A DNA stretch of 48,702 bases from Cytophagales bacterium (GTDB lineage Bacteria > Bacteroidota > Bacteroidia > Cytophagales > Cyclobacteriaceae), in NCBI GenBank assembly GCA_020403045.1, contig JADBYK010000091.1, positions 1 to 48,702 of the forward strand, given 5' to 3'. The notes below the pieces were generated by a model. That model worked only from the letters and a program-made list of their open reading frames with translations, was not told the DNA's origin and searched no databases. The stretch's first letter is position 1, and the number at the start of each line of letters is the position of its first letter. Positions 33,901-43,600 of the stretch are shown in pieces. The position numbers and the translations under genes are program-made.

Positions 33901-34067
33901 ACTTTAGGCCGACTGAGCAAGTAAAAGCGGTCTATAAAGAAATCACAGAGAAAATTGATGAACAGCTAAATTTACTTAACAAAGTAATGACAGATAAGGT
34001 GCCTAAGTTCAACGACCTTGTTAAACAAAAGCAGGTGAATGCAATTTCTATTGGTGACATTATGTAG
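30933..34067 (+). CDS. Large BNR/sortilin-type beta-propeller protein, exported
   Basis: This 1044-residue protein has a signal peptide (MQKTYYVLIFLLAGGIVLA). Many Asp-box/BNR repeats of the form S-x-D-x-G-x-T-W are visible: NDAGNTW, TDAGKTW, DDGGKNW, DDAGQTW, DAGENW, DGGKNW and KDYGKTW. They form two seven-blade-like propellers over about 40-740, similar to VPS10/sortilin or GH74-like proteins. A helical tail with lysine-rich stretches (about 790-1044) follows. Proteins of this type in Bacteroidota are annotated as glycosyl hydrolases, but the catalytic acids of GH74 cannot be identified here, so an enzymatic role is unproven. No type IX sorting tail is present. Confidence 0.85.
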   Translation: MQKTYYVLIFLLAGGIVLAQKKEAKTTLTFDEKLYSALEWRSIGPYRGGRSAAVTGVPGKPNLFYMGATGGGVWRTNDAGNTWTNISDGFFGSSIGSVAVSEWDNNVIYVGQGEGTIRGNVSYGHGMWKSTDAGKTWTFVGLKESKHIPRIRIHPKNPDLVYAAVLGDLFKSSEERGVYRSDDGGKNWKRILFANANAGAVDLCMDPNNPRILYASMWRARRTPYSMESGGEGSAIYKSTDGGETWKNISTNDGLPKGIWGISCVSVSPVNSNRVYAMIENDNGGVYRSDDAGQTWKKMNEDRNLRQRAWYYTKIYADTKDEDMLYVMNVSYHKSKDGGKTFQSYNAPHGDHHDLWIAPEDNQRMVIADDGGAQVSFDAGENWSTYGNQPTAQYYRVTTDNHFPYRIYGAQQDNSTQRVAHRTDGFSIGDRDWEPTAGGESGHIAIDPTDNDVVFGGSYDGLLTRKNHRTGEERGINAWPDNPMGHGAEGAKYRFQWNFPIFFSPHDTKKLYAASQNLHVSYNAGESWELASPDLTRNDASKMGSSGGPITKDNTSVEYYCTIFAVAESPYEKDLILAGSDDGLLHITRDGGKNWTKLSVAGMPEWTMINSVEFTPHEKGAAYVAATSYKSGDYRPLLFKTKDYGKTWTKITDGIDPTHFTRVVRADQKRSGLLYAGTEFGMYISFDDGTSWKPFQLNLPIVPINDLTIKNDNLIAATQGRSFWLIDDLTPLHQLNDVISKSDTHLFKPMPSYRMNGGQAGRRGQPKNEGVNHPNGVMIHYFVKDTTKLVASLEILESSGKLIKKFATKPDKKAKEKEDELKLKPGMNRQVWNMRYADAEGFDGLIMWAASLTGPKAMPGMYKARLIVNGKAMETEFEILKDPRTSGTLADIKAQFDFSIAVRDKLSETNKAVKKIRTAREQINRVTEPMKGKEDMKDVNDMAKSILDDMKKIEETLYQTKNKSGQDPLNYPVRLNNKLGALGSEVDGSDFRPTEQVKAVYKEITEKIDEQLNLLNKVMTDKVPKFNDLVKQKQVNAISIGDIM

Positions 34068-34084
34068 CAGCCAATTTTCTACTT

Positions 34085-34117
34085 AAAAAAAGCCTCCAGC
34101 AGTGGGGGCTTTTTTTG
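34085..34117 (+). terminator. Rho-independent terminator
   Basis: AAAAAGCCTCC pairs with GGGGGCTTTTTTT around an AGCAGT loop, 17 bases after the stop of the propeller gene. Confidence 0.88.
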
Positions 34118-34266
34118 TAGTGCATTGACCATGACTCCCAGCAAGAACTAATTGCACTGCGACCGTTCTGCCTCAGGTAATTTATCTATGTCAAAGCCCT
34201 ACATTTAAATAACAATATCTTAAAGCCAATTTACTATATTTACGCCTCTTTAAAGAAATAGGAACG

Positions 34267-34638
34267 TTGTTAACAAAAAGTACAATTATAAGATGCTTTG
34301 CTTGGGTGTTGCTCATTCAGGTCATTAACATTTCTATCGATCCAGTTGATCCTATCGCAGAAAAATTAGGACGATTATCCCGGGAAGAAGATCTAGCCAT
34401 AAATGATATTGAAAGTATAGCCGAACTTTTATCCGAACAATTCTTGGGGATCGACATCGCAGAACAAGACGAAGATGACGAAAACGGGCTTGTAAAATTC
34501 GCAGATCTCTACATTACGCAATCCTCCATTGAGATCAAAAAAAAATGCCGACCTCCTCGGCAATCTTTTTTTCCATTGGAAAAGAAGCTCACCTCAATTG
34601 TTATTGATTTCACTTCCCCGCCACCGAGAGTAGCGTAG
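34267..34638 (+). CDS. Small exported acidic protein upstream of an RND pump
   Basis: The frame encodes 123 residues from a TTG start, as no in-frame ATG exists. An N-terminal hydrophobic segment (CFAWVLLIQVINISI) looks like a signal peptide, followed by an acidic central part (EQDEDDENG) and a basic tail ending PPPRVA. No family is recognised. It lies 104 bases before the efflux operon on the same strand and may be an accessory protein. The TTG start and lack of homology leave doubt. Confidence 0.5.
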   Translation: MLTKSTIIRCFAWVLLIQVINISIDPVDPIAEKLGRLSREEDLAINDIESIAELLSEQFLGIDIAEQDEDDENGLVKFADLYITQSSIEIKKKCRPPRQSFFPLEKKLTSIVIDFTSPPPRVA

Positions 34639-34741
34639 CTGTTGTATTCTTTAGAGAAAATTATCTACTGAAATGCCCCTGAGGTGTTTTAGTGGTCTTC
34701 AATTTTCCGTCATTTTCATTTATTATTTCACTTACTTTAAT

Positions 34742-35893
34742 ATGCGTATTAAGAAATCGTATCTCTTTTGGAGAAACTGTTTGATTGGTTCTTTCATAGG
34801 TCTCCTATCAGGCTTGCTTTTATCGGCCTGTTCATCAAACAAAAAAGATAGTGCAATACAGGAGAATTTTTCCGTCACGAATCCTATTGTCGTTGACACT
34901 ATCTATACCTCTGAATATGTGGCCGACATTCATTCATTACAAAATGTAGAGTTAAGGGCTCGGGTAAAAGGTTATATCGAAAAAATTTATGTTGACGAAG
35001 GACTTCCCGTAAAAGCAGGGCAACTACTCTTTAGCATAAGCAGTCAGCAGTATAGACAAGAGTTATTGAAAGCCAAAGCGATGCTCACCAGCGCTATTGC
35101 CGATTCAAAAGTTGCTGAAGTAGACTTAAATAATGTAAAGACACTTGTAGAGAAAAACATCGTTTCAAAAAGTGAGTTAGAGATGGCAAAAGCCAAGTTC
35201 GATGCTTTTCAGGCAAAGATAGAAGAAGCCAAGGCCAATGAATCAAGTTCAGAATTACAACTGTCATTCACAGAAGTGCGCGCTCCGTTTAGTGGTGTGA
35301 TCAATCGCATACTATATAAAACAGGGAGCTTGATTGACGAGGGTACACTTCTCACATCACTTTCAGATAACAGTGAAGTATTCGCTTATTTCAATGTTTC
35401 GGAAACTGATTACTTGGACATTGTTGAGCAGGGAAATGAATCAAAGAAATATGACGTGGAGTTAATCTTGGCCAATCACCAGCCACATAAATACAAAGGA
35501 GTCATTGAAACAGTTGAAGGAGAAGTAGATAAATCAACCGGCAACATTGCGTTTCGCGCCAGGTTTAAAAATCCTGAGTTGGTTTTAAAGCATGGCTCTA
35601 CGGGAAAGATAAAATTGAATCATGAAATCAAGAACGCAATACTTATCCCTCAGAAGTCAACCTTTGAGATTCAGGAGAATCTGTACGTGTATGTTGTCAA
35701 TGATAAAAATGCGGTTGAACTGCGAAATATCAAGTCAACACTTAGAATTCCGCATCTCTACGTCATCGCGTCAGGCCTCACCCAAAACGACCGAATTCTT
35801 TATGAGGGAATACAACGAGTAAAAGAAGGTGACAAAGTTGAACCCAGGCCAATAACAATGAAAGTCATATTACAGCAACTTACTAAGTTGTGA
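34742..35893 (+). CDS. RND efflux pump periplasmic adaptor (membrane fusion protein), lipoprotein
   Basis: The product has 383 residues. It links the RND pump to the outer-membrane channel. Signal with lipobox LSAC, a split lipoyl domain (LRARVKGYIEKIYVDEGLPVKAGQLLFSI and FTEVRAPFSGVINRIL), a coiled-coil hairpin (about 95-165) and a beta-barrel domain. The frame is open from 34673, but MRIKKSYLFW at 34742 gives the correct lipoprotein signal. First gene of a three-gene operon. Confidence 0.92.
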   Translation: MRIKKSYLFWRNCLIGSFIGLLSGLLLSACSSNKKDSAIQENFSVTNPIVVDTIYTSEYVADIHSLQNVELRARVKGYIEKIYVDEGLPVKAGQLLFSISSQQYRQELLKAKAMLTSAIADSKVAEVDLNNVKTLVEKNIVSKSELEMAKAKFDAFQAKIEEAKANESSSELQLSFTEVRAPFSGVINRILYKTGSLIDEGTLLTSLSDNSEVFAYFNVSETDYLDIVEQGNESKKYDVELILANHQPHKYKGVIETVEGEVDKSTGNIAFRARFKNPELVLKHGSTGKIKLNHEIKNAILIPQKSTFEIQENLYVYVVNDKNAVELRNIKSTLRIPHLYVIASGLTQNDRILYEGIQRVKEGDKVEPRPITMKVILQQLTKL

Positions 35894-35933
35894 TAGGTAG
35901 CTAACCAACGATCTCTTCAACCAAAAAATAATC

Positions 35934-38900
35934 ATGACCACACGATTTATAAGTAGGCCTGTTCTTTCAATTGTCATCTCCATTTTGATAACACTAGTCG
36001 GTGCATTGTCGCTCACCCAATTACCGATGACCCAATTTCCAAATATTGCCCCAACAGAAGTAACGGTTACTACAAAATATACAGGAGCTAATGCCGTTGT
36101 TTGTACGAAAGCCGTTGTGACGCCTCTTGAAAGAGCCATCAATGGTGTGCCTGGTATGGCGTATATGTCATCTGTATCAGGCAATGATGGTACTAGCGTC
36201 ATTCAGATAATTTTTAAAGTCGGCACCGATCCCGAAGTGGCTTCTGTAAACGTGCAAAACCGAGTGGCTGCGGTATTGGATGAACTTCCTCAAGAAGTTA
36301 TTAAATCCGGTGTTATTGTGGAAAAGGTTGTGAGCAGCATGTTGATGTATATTAACATCTTGAGCACCGACCCGACACAGGATGAAAAGTTTTTATACAA
36401 CTTTAGTGACATCAATTTATTGGCGGAACTAAAGCGTATTGATGGAGTTGGGTTTGCCGACATCATGGGTTCACGCGAGTACTCGATGCGCATTTGGTTA
36501 AAGCCCGATAGAATGGCAGCCTATAACATTTCCTCAGCCGAAATAATAGAATCTTTACAAAACCAAAATATCGAAGCTGCACCGGGAAAGGTGGGGGAAA
36601 GCTCAGATAAAAAAAGCCAGTCACTACAATACGTAGTTAGGTATACCGGAAAGTTCAATATGTCTGGACAATATGAGGATGTTGTTTTAAAATCAAATGC
36701 CGATGGAAAATTACTGCGATTGAAAGATGTTGCTGATGTAGAATTTGGCTCGCAGGATTATGATGTTCTGTCGAAAGAAAATGGGCAACCGTCTGCAGCT
36801 ATTATGCTCAAGCAGCGATCCGGATCAAATGCCAGCAAAGTAATCAGCGAGATAAAAACAAAAATGGAAGAACTGAAGCAAACTTCTTTTCCTGCCGGAA
36901 TGGATTACACCATCAGCTATGATGTAGCCCGTTTTCTAGACGCCTCTATTGGAGAGGTGATAAAGACATTGATCGAGGCTTTTTTGTTAGTATCGTTGGT
37001 CGTATTCATTTTTCTGCAAGACTGGCGTTCAACCATCATTCCCGCTCTTGCTGTTCCGGTTTCTCTGGTGGGCACGTTCTTCTTCATGCAACTATTTGGT
37101 TTCTCATTAAACCTGATCACTTTGTTTGCATTGGTACTTGCCATTGGCATTGTGGTCGATAATGCGATTGTGGTAATTGAAGCGGTTCACGCTAAAATGG
37201 AAAAGTCAAATATAAGTCCTCTAAAGGCAACTGACGAAGCCATGAAAGAAATCAGCGGAGCGATTGTCGCTATCACGCTGGTGATGTCAGCGGTATTCGT
37301 TCCGGTCGCATTTATGTCGGGGCCAACTGGAATTTTTTATCGACAGTTTTCATTAACTATGGCGGTTTCTATTGTGTTGTCGGGTATTGTTGCTTTGACC
37401 CTCACCCCTGCACTCTGTGCCATCATTCTAAAAAATTCTCATGGCCAACCTAAAAAGTACAGCAGAATGAATCGGTTGTTTAACGGTTTCAACCACTGGT
37501 ATGAGAATCTATCTCAACGCTATCAGCAACTATTGAATGCAATCGCCTCGCGAAGAGCTGTTACCATTGGAATACTACTCATCTTTTTGGTTGGCTCGGG
37601 TGTACTGGGTAAACTGCTGTCTTTTGGATTCATACCCAATGAAGATCAAGGTACATTCTATGCTAGCGTAACTACACCTGTTGGGGCAACCCTGGAAAGA
37701 ACATCGGCTGTGGTAGACGAAATTGAGAAAGCTGCTCGTGACATGAAGTTTACCGCTTCTGTATCGACATTGGCGGGTTTTAATTTACTCACCGATGGCA
37801 CCGGCTCTACGTATGGAATGTGTATGATTAATTTAAAACCCTGGGAAGAACGATCGGAATCAATAGAAGATGCGATCAAAGTGCTCCGGGAAAAAACGAA
37901 ACATATTCAAGATGCGCAAATAGAGTTTTTTCCGCCTCCCGCAGTGCCCGGCTATGGTAATGCCAGCGGATTCGAATTACGACTGCTGGACAAATCAAAG
38001 AGTGATGATTTAACCCAACTAGAAAAGGTAGCTGATGACTTTGTTGCCGCTTTGAATAGCCGACCGGAAATTCAAAATGCGTTTACCAGTTTTGATGCCA
38101 GTTTTCCGCAATACCTAATTCATATCGACAATGATAAAGCGGCTCAAAAAGGTGTTACCACCCAAACCGCGTTAGAAAATCTACAAACGCTCATTGGAAG
38201 TTATTACGCCACCAATTTCATTCGGTTTGGGCGACTATACAAAGTAATGGTTCAAGCACTACCGGAATATCGCTCACGACCTGATGATCTTCTGAAACTG
38301 TACGTGGAAAACAGCGAGGGAGAAACCGTTCCTTATTCCGCTTTCATCACTATAGAAAAGGTATTTGGACCCGAGCAGCTTACCCGCTACAATATGTACA
38401 CATCTGCCATGTTAAATGGTGAAAATGCCCCAGGCTATAGCAGTGGCGATGCCATTAATGCAATACAGGAGGTTGCCCGGGAGACATTGCCCAGAGGTTT
38501 TGGCATTGACTGGGCTGGGATTAGCCGCGATGAAGTATTAGCCGGCAACCAAGCTGTTTATATTTTCATTATCTGCCTTGTATTTGTCTACCTACTTCTA
38601 TCTGCACAATACGAAAGTTTCTTGTTGCCGCTGCCTGTTATTCTTTCTTTACCAACTGGGGTTTTTGGAGCACTCTTCCTTTTAATGCTAATGGGATTGG
38701 AAAACAATATCTATGCACAAGTAGCTATGATTATGTTAATTGGCCTGCTGGGCAAAAATGCAATTCTTATAGTGGAGTTTGCCTCGATGAAACACCGGGA
38801 GGGGCTGACCCCTCTGAAAGCTGCCATTGAGGGGGCAACCGTCCGTCTACGACCTATCTTAATGACATCCTTTGCATTCATTGCCGGATTGATCCCCTTG

Positions 38901-39098
38901 ATGTTTGCGTCAGGAGCTGGTGCAATTGGAAACCGTACGATTGGTACCGCAGCAGCAGGCGGGATGTTATTCGGAACAGTATTCGGGGTAATCATCATAC
39001 CAGGCTTGTATTTCATTTTCGCTACAGTATCGGAGAAACATATTCCTAAAGGACTGCACGAAGAAGTTCCATTCACTGAAGAATTAAAATTGAAATGA
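35934..39098 (+). CDS. RND-family multidrug efflux permease (HAE1/AcrB type)
   Basis: This 1054-residue inner-membrane proton antiporter extrudes drugs, dyes or other small molecules. It starts FISRPVLSIVISILI, contains 12 helices and two large periplasmic loops (about 40-330 and 560-870), and shows the helix-4 proton-relay pattern LFALVLAIGIVVDNAIVVIE and LIGLLGKNAILIVEFA. It is 40 bases after the adaptor gene and overlaps the outer-membrane gene by 4 bases (ATGA). Confidence 0.95.
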   Translation: MTTRFISRPVLSIVISILITLVGALSLTQLPMTQFPNIAPTEVTVTTKYTGANAVVCTKAVVTPLERAINGVPGMAYMSSVSGNDGTSVIQIIFKVGTDPEVASVNVQNRVAAVLDELPQEVIKSGVIVEKVVSSMLMYINILSTDPTQDEKFLYNFSDINLLAELKRIDGVGFADIMGSREYSMRIWLKPDRMAAYNISSAEIIESLQNQNIEAAPGKVGESSDKKSQSLQYVVRYTGKFNMSGQYEDVVLKSNADGKLLRLKDVADVEFGSQDYDVLSKENGQPSAAIMLKQRSGSNASKVISEIKTKMEELKQTSFPAGMDYTISYDVARFLDASIGEVIKTLIEAFLLVSLVVFIFLQDWRSTIIPALAVPVSLVGTFFFMQLFGFSLNLITLFALVLAIGIVVDNAIVVIEAVHAKMEKSNISPLKATDEAMKEISGAIVAITLVMSAVFVPVAFMSGPTGIFYRQFSLTMAVSIVLSGIVALTLTPALCAIILKNSHGQPKKYSRMNRLFNGFNHWYENLSQRYQQLLNAIASRRAVTIGILLIFLVGSGVLGKLLSFGFIPNEDQGTFYASVTTPVGATLERTSAVVDEIEKAARDMKFTASVSTLAGFNLLTDGTGSTYGMCMINLKPWEERSESIEDAIKVLREKTKHIQDAQIEFFPPPAVPGYGNASGFELRLLDKSKSDDLTQLEKVADDFVAALNSRPEIQNAFTSFDASFPQYLIHIDNDKAAQKGVTTQTALENLQTLIGSYYATNFIRFGRLYKVMVQALPEYRSRPDDLLKLYVENSEGETVPYSAFITIEKVFGPEQLTRYNMYTSAMLNGENAPGYSSGDAINAIQEVARETLPRGFGIDWAGISRDEVLAGNQAVYIFIICLVFVYLLLSAQYESFLLPLPVILSLPTGVFGALFLLMLMGLENNIYAQVAMIMLIGLLGKNAILIVEFASMKHREGLTPLKAAIEGATVRLRPILMTSFAFIAGLIPLMFASGAGAIGNRTIGTAAAGGMLFGTVFGVIIIPGLYFIFATVSEKHIPKGLHEEVPFTEELKLK

Positions 39099-40522
39099 AG
39101 AACTATAAATACATCATACTCACTATTTTTCTCACGGCTAGCCTGATTGGTTGTATACCTACACAGCCAATGTATCAGATGTCAACGAAAATCACTCCGA
39201 TGTCATATGCAATCGGTAGTAATTCGTCTGCTATTGCCACCATTAGTTGGAAAGAGTACTTCTCTGACAAAAATCTGATTGCACTGATTGATACTACGCT
39301 TGCAAATAACTTTGATGTACTGATTGCATTACAACGAGTTGAAGCCGCAAGAGCGGGGGTGCAGTTTAGTAAAGGTTTGTTATTGCCATCCGTTAGCATA
39401 AGTGGTACTGCAGCCATTCGAAGATATGGCCGATACACAATGGACGGTGCGGGAAATGCCACCACAGATATATTACCAGGTCAAACCGTACCTGTCAATC
39501 TCCCCGACTATTTTGTAGGATTGCAAACCTCATGGGAGGCTGACATCACAGGCAAAATACAAAATAGAAAAAAAGCGGCCGTAGCTAGATATCTGTCCAG
39601 TATAGAAGGAAAGAATTGGCTGATCACAAATTTAGTTGCAGTGATAGCATCCACTTACTATGAATTACAAGCACTCGACATTGAGCTGGAAATAATACGC
39701 GAGAACATTTCTATTCAGGAAAATGCGGTGGCAGTAGTAACTTCACAAAAGGAATCTGGCGCGGCCAATGAGTTGGCAGTAGAACAATTTCGCGCCCAAC
39801 TTCTTACCACCAAGTCACTCGAGGTAGAAATTGAGCAGCGAATTATAGAAACAGAAAACCAAATCAACTCTTTACTAGGAAGATACCCCCAGCCAATAGA
39901 ACGCGGTAAAACTATTCTAACACATATAATTCCAACTCAACTACATACGGGTGTACCATCAGATTTACTTCGCAACCGCCCAGATATTAAGCAAGCGGAG
40001 CTTGAACTAGTAGCAGCGAAAGCAGATGTTAAAGCGGCAAGGGCAGCCTTTTATCCTTCGTTGAGTATTACAGGCGGATTGGGATTTCAGTCATTCAGAT
40101 CAAATCTCCTATTCACCACACCTCAATCTTTCGTATTCAGTCTCGTAGGAGGATTGTCTGCACCCCTAATTAACCGAAGTGCAATCAAAGCGCATTTCAA
40201 GGGGGCAAGCGCATATCAAGTAGAAATGCTGTACAACTACCAGAAGAGTATCTTAAATGGATATGTTGAAGTTTACAATCAGCTAAACAATCTAAATAAT
40301 CTACAACGCATCTTTGGCTACCAGAACGAAAAAGTGAATATATTATCTCAATCTATACAAACATCCAATGACTTATTCAGGACGGGGCGAGCAAATTACC
40401 TGGAGGTGTTGTTGACTCAACAAAATACACTGAACGCGAGACTGGACTTTATCGATGTAAGGAAGCGTCAAATGCTATCCCAGATCAATATTTATAAAGC
40501 GCTCGGGGGAGGATGGAAGTGA
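39095..40522 (+). CDS. Outer-membrane efflux channel lipoprotein (TolC/NodT type)
   Basis: This 475-residue trimeric channel has lipobox LIGC. The two outer-membrane-efflux repeats are visible: ANNFDVLIALQRVEAARAGVQFSKGLLLPSVSISG and LLRNRPDIKQAELELVAAKADVKAARAAFYPSLSITGG, then the C-terminal TGRANYLEVLLTQQNTLNARLDFID. The ATG overlaps the permease stop, so translation is coupled and the three genes make a complete tripartite pump. Confidence 0.94.
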   Translation: MKNYKYIILTIFLTASLIGCIPTQPMYQMSTKITPMSYAIGSNSSAIATISWKEYFSDKNLIALIDTTLANNFDVLIALQRVEAARAGVQFSKGLLLPSVSISGTAAIRRYGRYTMDGAGNATTDILPGQTVPVNLPDYFVGLQTSWEADITGKIQNRKKAAVARYLSSIEGKNWLITNLVAVIASTYYELQALDIELEIIRENISIQENAVAVVTSQKESGAANELAVEQFRAQLLTTKSLEVEIEQRIIETENQINSLLGRYPQPIERGKTILTHIIPTQLHTGVPSDLLRNRPDIKQAELELVAAKADVKAARAAFYPSLSITGGLGFQSFRSNLLFTTPQSFVFSLVGGLSAPLINRSAIKAHFKGASAYQVEMLYNYQKSILNGYVEVYNQLNNLNNLQRIFGYQNEKVNILSQSIQTSNDLFRTGRANYLEVLLTQQNTLNARLDFIDVRKRQMLSQINIYKALGGGWK

Positions 40523-40619
40523 TTTGACAAAAGGCAACGTGCCACACATTTCCAATATGGCGTAGCACTCTTTACCGGAAAAATAGAACTATGCTATGCT
40601 TCGAATCAAATAAAAGCAA

Positions 40620-43600
40620 TTACTTCGCCAATACCAGTCTGCCTTTTTCAGTAACGCTCATTCCCTTTACGACTACATTCATTCGATAGATATAGACTCC
40701 GTTAGGAATTGCGTTTCCTGCATTATCCATGGCAGTCCATGAAAACTCGTTGGTGCCAATAACAAAATGCTCTACTTGACTTCGTCCGAAACTTTGAATC
40801 AGTCGGCCATCTAACGAATATATCTGAAGCGAAAAATCATCGGGCAAACTGTTTCCACTCAAAACGAAACTAAAATAAAACGAAGAGGTGGAGGGATTCG
40901 GATACACCGATTTCAAAACAAGAACTGTATTGTCGCTTACACGAAAATCGATCTCATAAGGCTTTACGCCACTTTTGTTTCCGCTGGCATCTGTGCCTTC
41001 TACCCGCAATGTATACGGGCCCTCTGTCAAACTTTGAGGAGCAAATTTAACTTTAAACGGCTCCGTGGAAGTAGCCGGTGACCAAGTAACGTCTGGCCGA
41101 CTAAAATAAATAGGCGCAAAGGGGCAACTGGAACTGCCACATTCCGACTTCAGAAAAATGGTCACACCTACCGTATCTTTCTTCAGTAAAAAAGGATTGT
41201 CGTCCGAAAGTTCAATCTCTATTTTAGGCTGGTTAGACACAAAATCTTTGTTTTGAATCACCCGACCATCTATTCGCACTTTTAAGGTTGGTGCTGTTAA
41301 GTCGGGACGGACATTCAAATAATCTAAAAGGTTTACGATGTTGTTATCATAATACTGTTCGGGCAAAATTTTTGGATTTACAAAAACAGAAACATCATTT
41401 AATCCAGCCTTCAATTTCGTGTCGATACTGAATGAAATGCCGGTAGTCTCACCTGGCTTTGGAGCATCTATAAAAAAAGATAAAGATTGATTTTTTCCGG
41501 AGTTCTTTGTCAACACATCGGCTCGAACAGTGAGTTGACCCGAGAACTGTTTATCAGAAATATTTGTAAACCCAAATGATTGGTCGGTAAATGTTTGCCC
41601 TTCCTGCACTGTCTGTTGAGCAATAGTTCCCTTCCTTATAAGCGTTCCCTCGGCAACTGTTTCATACAAAACAATCCATTTACGCAACTGGGCTGCCGAA
41701 AGATTTACGGCATCTTCCATCTTCATTTCCAGTCTTAGCAATGGGTATTGTTTCGCATCGATAAAACTCAAGTCCAATGTGCCCGTTGCATTGTCTCGTA
41801 ACATTGTTTCGACACCGAGTAATGAAACACCATAAATCGCAAAACTAACTACATCGGTCGTTTGAAGCTCGGTAACCTGATTGACCAAACGAACCCAATT
41901 TTTTGCAGGGCCTATCACAGTCGACTTCATACTTCCATTTGAAAACCGACCTGTGATTGTCTTTGCAACAGACAATGATTGCGCGGTAGCCGGTGCAACA
42001 CTGGATTTGAAAACTCGGGCTGTGCCTACGGCTGCGCCCTTTCTACCCAGTATTACGATTGGCTCTCCATCCAACAAAAGATTGATTTGTGCCGCGCTGA
42101 TTCCAAAGTTCCCCAATTTGGTTTTCACACTAGTTGGCCATGCCGTGTACCCGGGATTTCCGATTGAAAAAAGAACCACGGAGTCACTTTGCTGTATAGC
42201 ATCTACGTAGGTTGCCAAATCATCATTCAAGCCCGTTTCAAGTTCTGAAAACAAAAAGCTGTTTATCAACTGTGGTTCCCTTCCGCAGGTGCGTGGGTCT
42301 TGAAAATTAAAAGGAATGCCTGCATAAGGCACGGCCGTGTTTTTGTTAAACGCCACAAGATTAATAGTGTTGTTTCTGCAAGGCTGACCTTGAGATGCCA
42401 CATTGTATTCAACATTATTAATTTTAAATGATACGCTCGTGGGCGGTATAGGGTTAGTACTTCCGAACGTGGTCACAGAAAAAGGCTGCACACTTTCTAA
42501 GTAGTTCAATTTTTTTAACTGTGCATCTTTCAGTAGACCGAACACTTGATTTTCATTGTACTGGGGGAACTTCAGTTGCCCCCATCCTTCCGATCCATTT
42601 TTTATAAAGGTAAACGAGGTGGTCATCCACTCTGTACTTTCATTTGACTTAGGCTTATCGAATCGGGTACGCCAATAATAAACCGTGGAATCAACCGGAA
42701 GCAAATTGACCGAAACCTTGGCAAGTACTTCGCCCGAAACTACTTGTGATTTTAAGAATGGGCTGTTAAACAAATTAGTCGTATCTATCTCGATGCGAAA
42801 ATCTCTGACACCGGATATTAAATCAGTAGCTTGAAATACGATATCCAGGGACTGCTTGCTTACCAATGCATATGGAGCCGGAAAAAGATTTTTTGTTCCA
42901 TCCGATGAAATCAATCCATTAAATGAAGCGGAATTATTGAGTTTACTAATTTCTTTAATGGTATTGAGAGGATCAATAATTACAGTGAATTGATTGAGGC
43001 CACCACCCGCTGCGTCCCGTTTCACGCGAAAAACTACCGTGTCTTGATTCAGCACATTCTGAAAAACAGAGTCATAGCTTTTTGACGTATTGTCTCCAAA
43101 CGTTCGGATCAATCTCATGGGAATGTTGCCACTGCCCGTTGCGCCAATATTTCTACGCACAACCCGCACACCAAACGAGTTGCTTTGAGATGTAATTGGT
43201 GAGCCATCAATTGATTTTAAAGACAGCGATGTATTATCAAGTGAGTAATCCGGTTTAGCGGTTCCAAAAAGTTTTACAGCCGGATCGCCCAACAACACCA
43301 TTTGTTGTATCTGAGTAACGCTCGATATGCCAGAACCGAATGAAGTGAGGTATCGACTCGCCACTTCTTTCTGCACATCACCAATTCCTTTTTGAATAAA
43401 AGTAGTATCGGCAAAACCTACCCGATAAAACAAATCCGTATACGCTCTCAGGGCGTTGGTAAATCCAAACGAGCTGTGGGCGATAAAATTTCTCGCTCCT
43501 TTGTTTGCGGCCAGTATCCAGTCTTCACCAAAAATAGTCCCATTCAAAAAAAACGCCCCCGCGTTGCATCCATTGATGAGGAATACCGGATACTTGCCCG

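Noticed and set aside
36917-39076. Several minus-strand ORFs opposite the RND permease
   Set aside because: They are shadows of the long permease frame.
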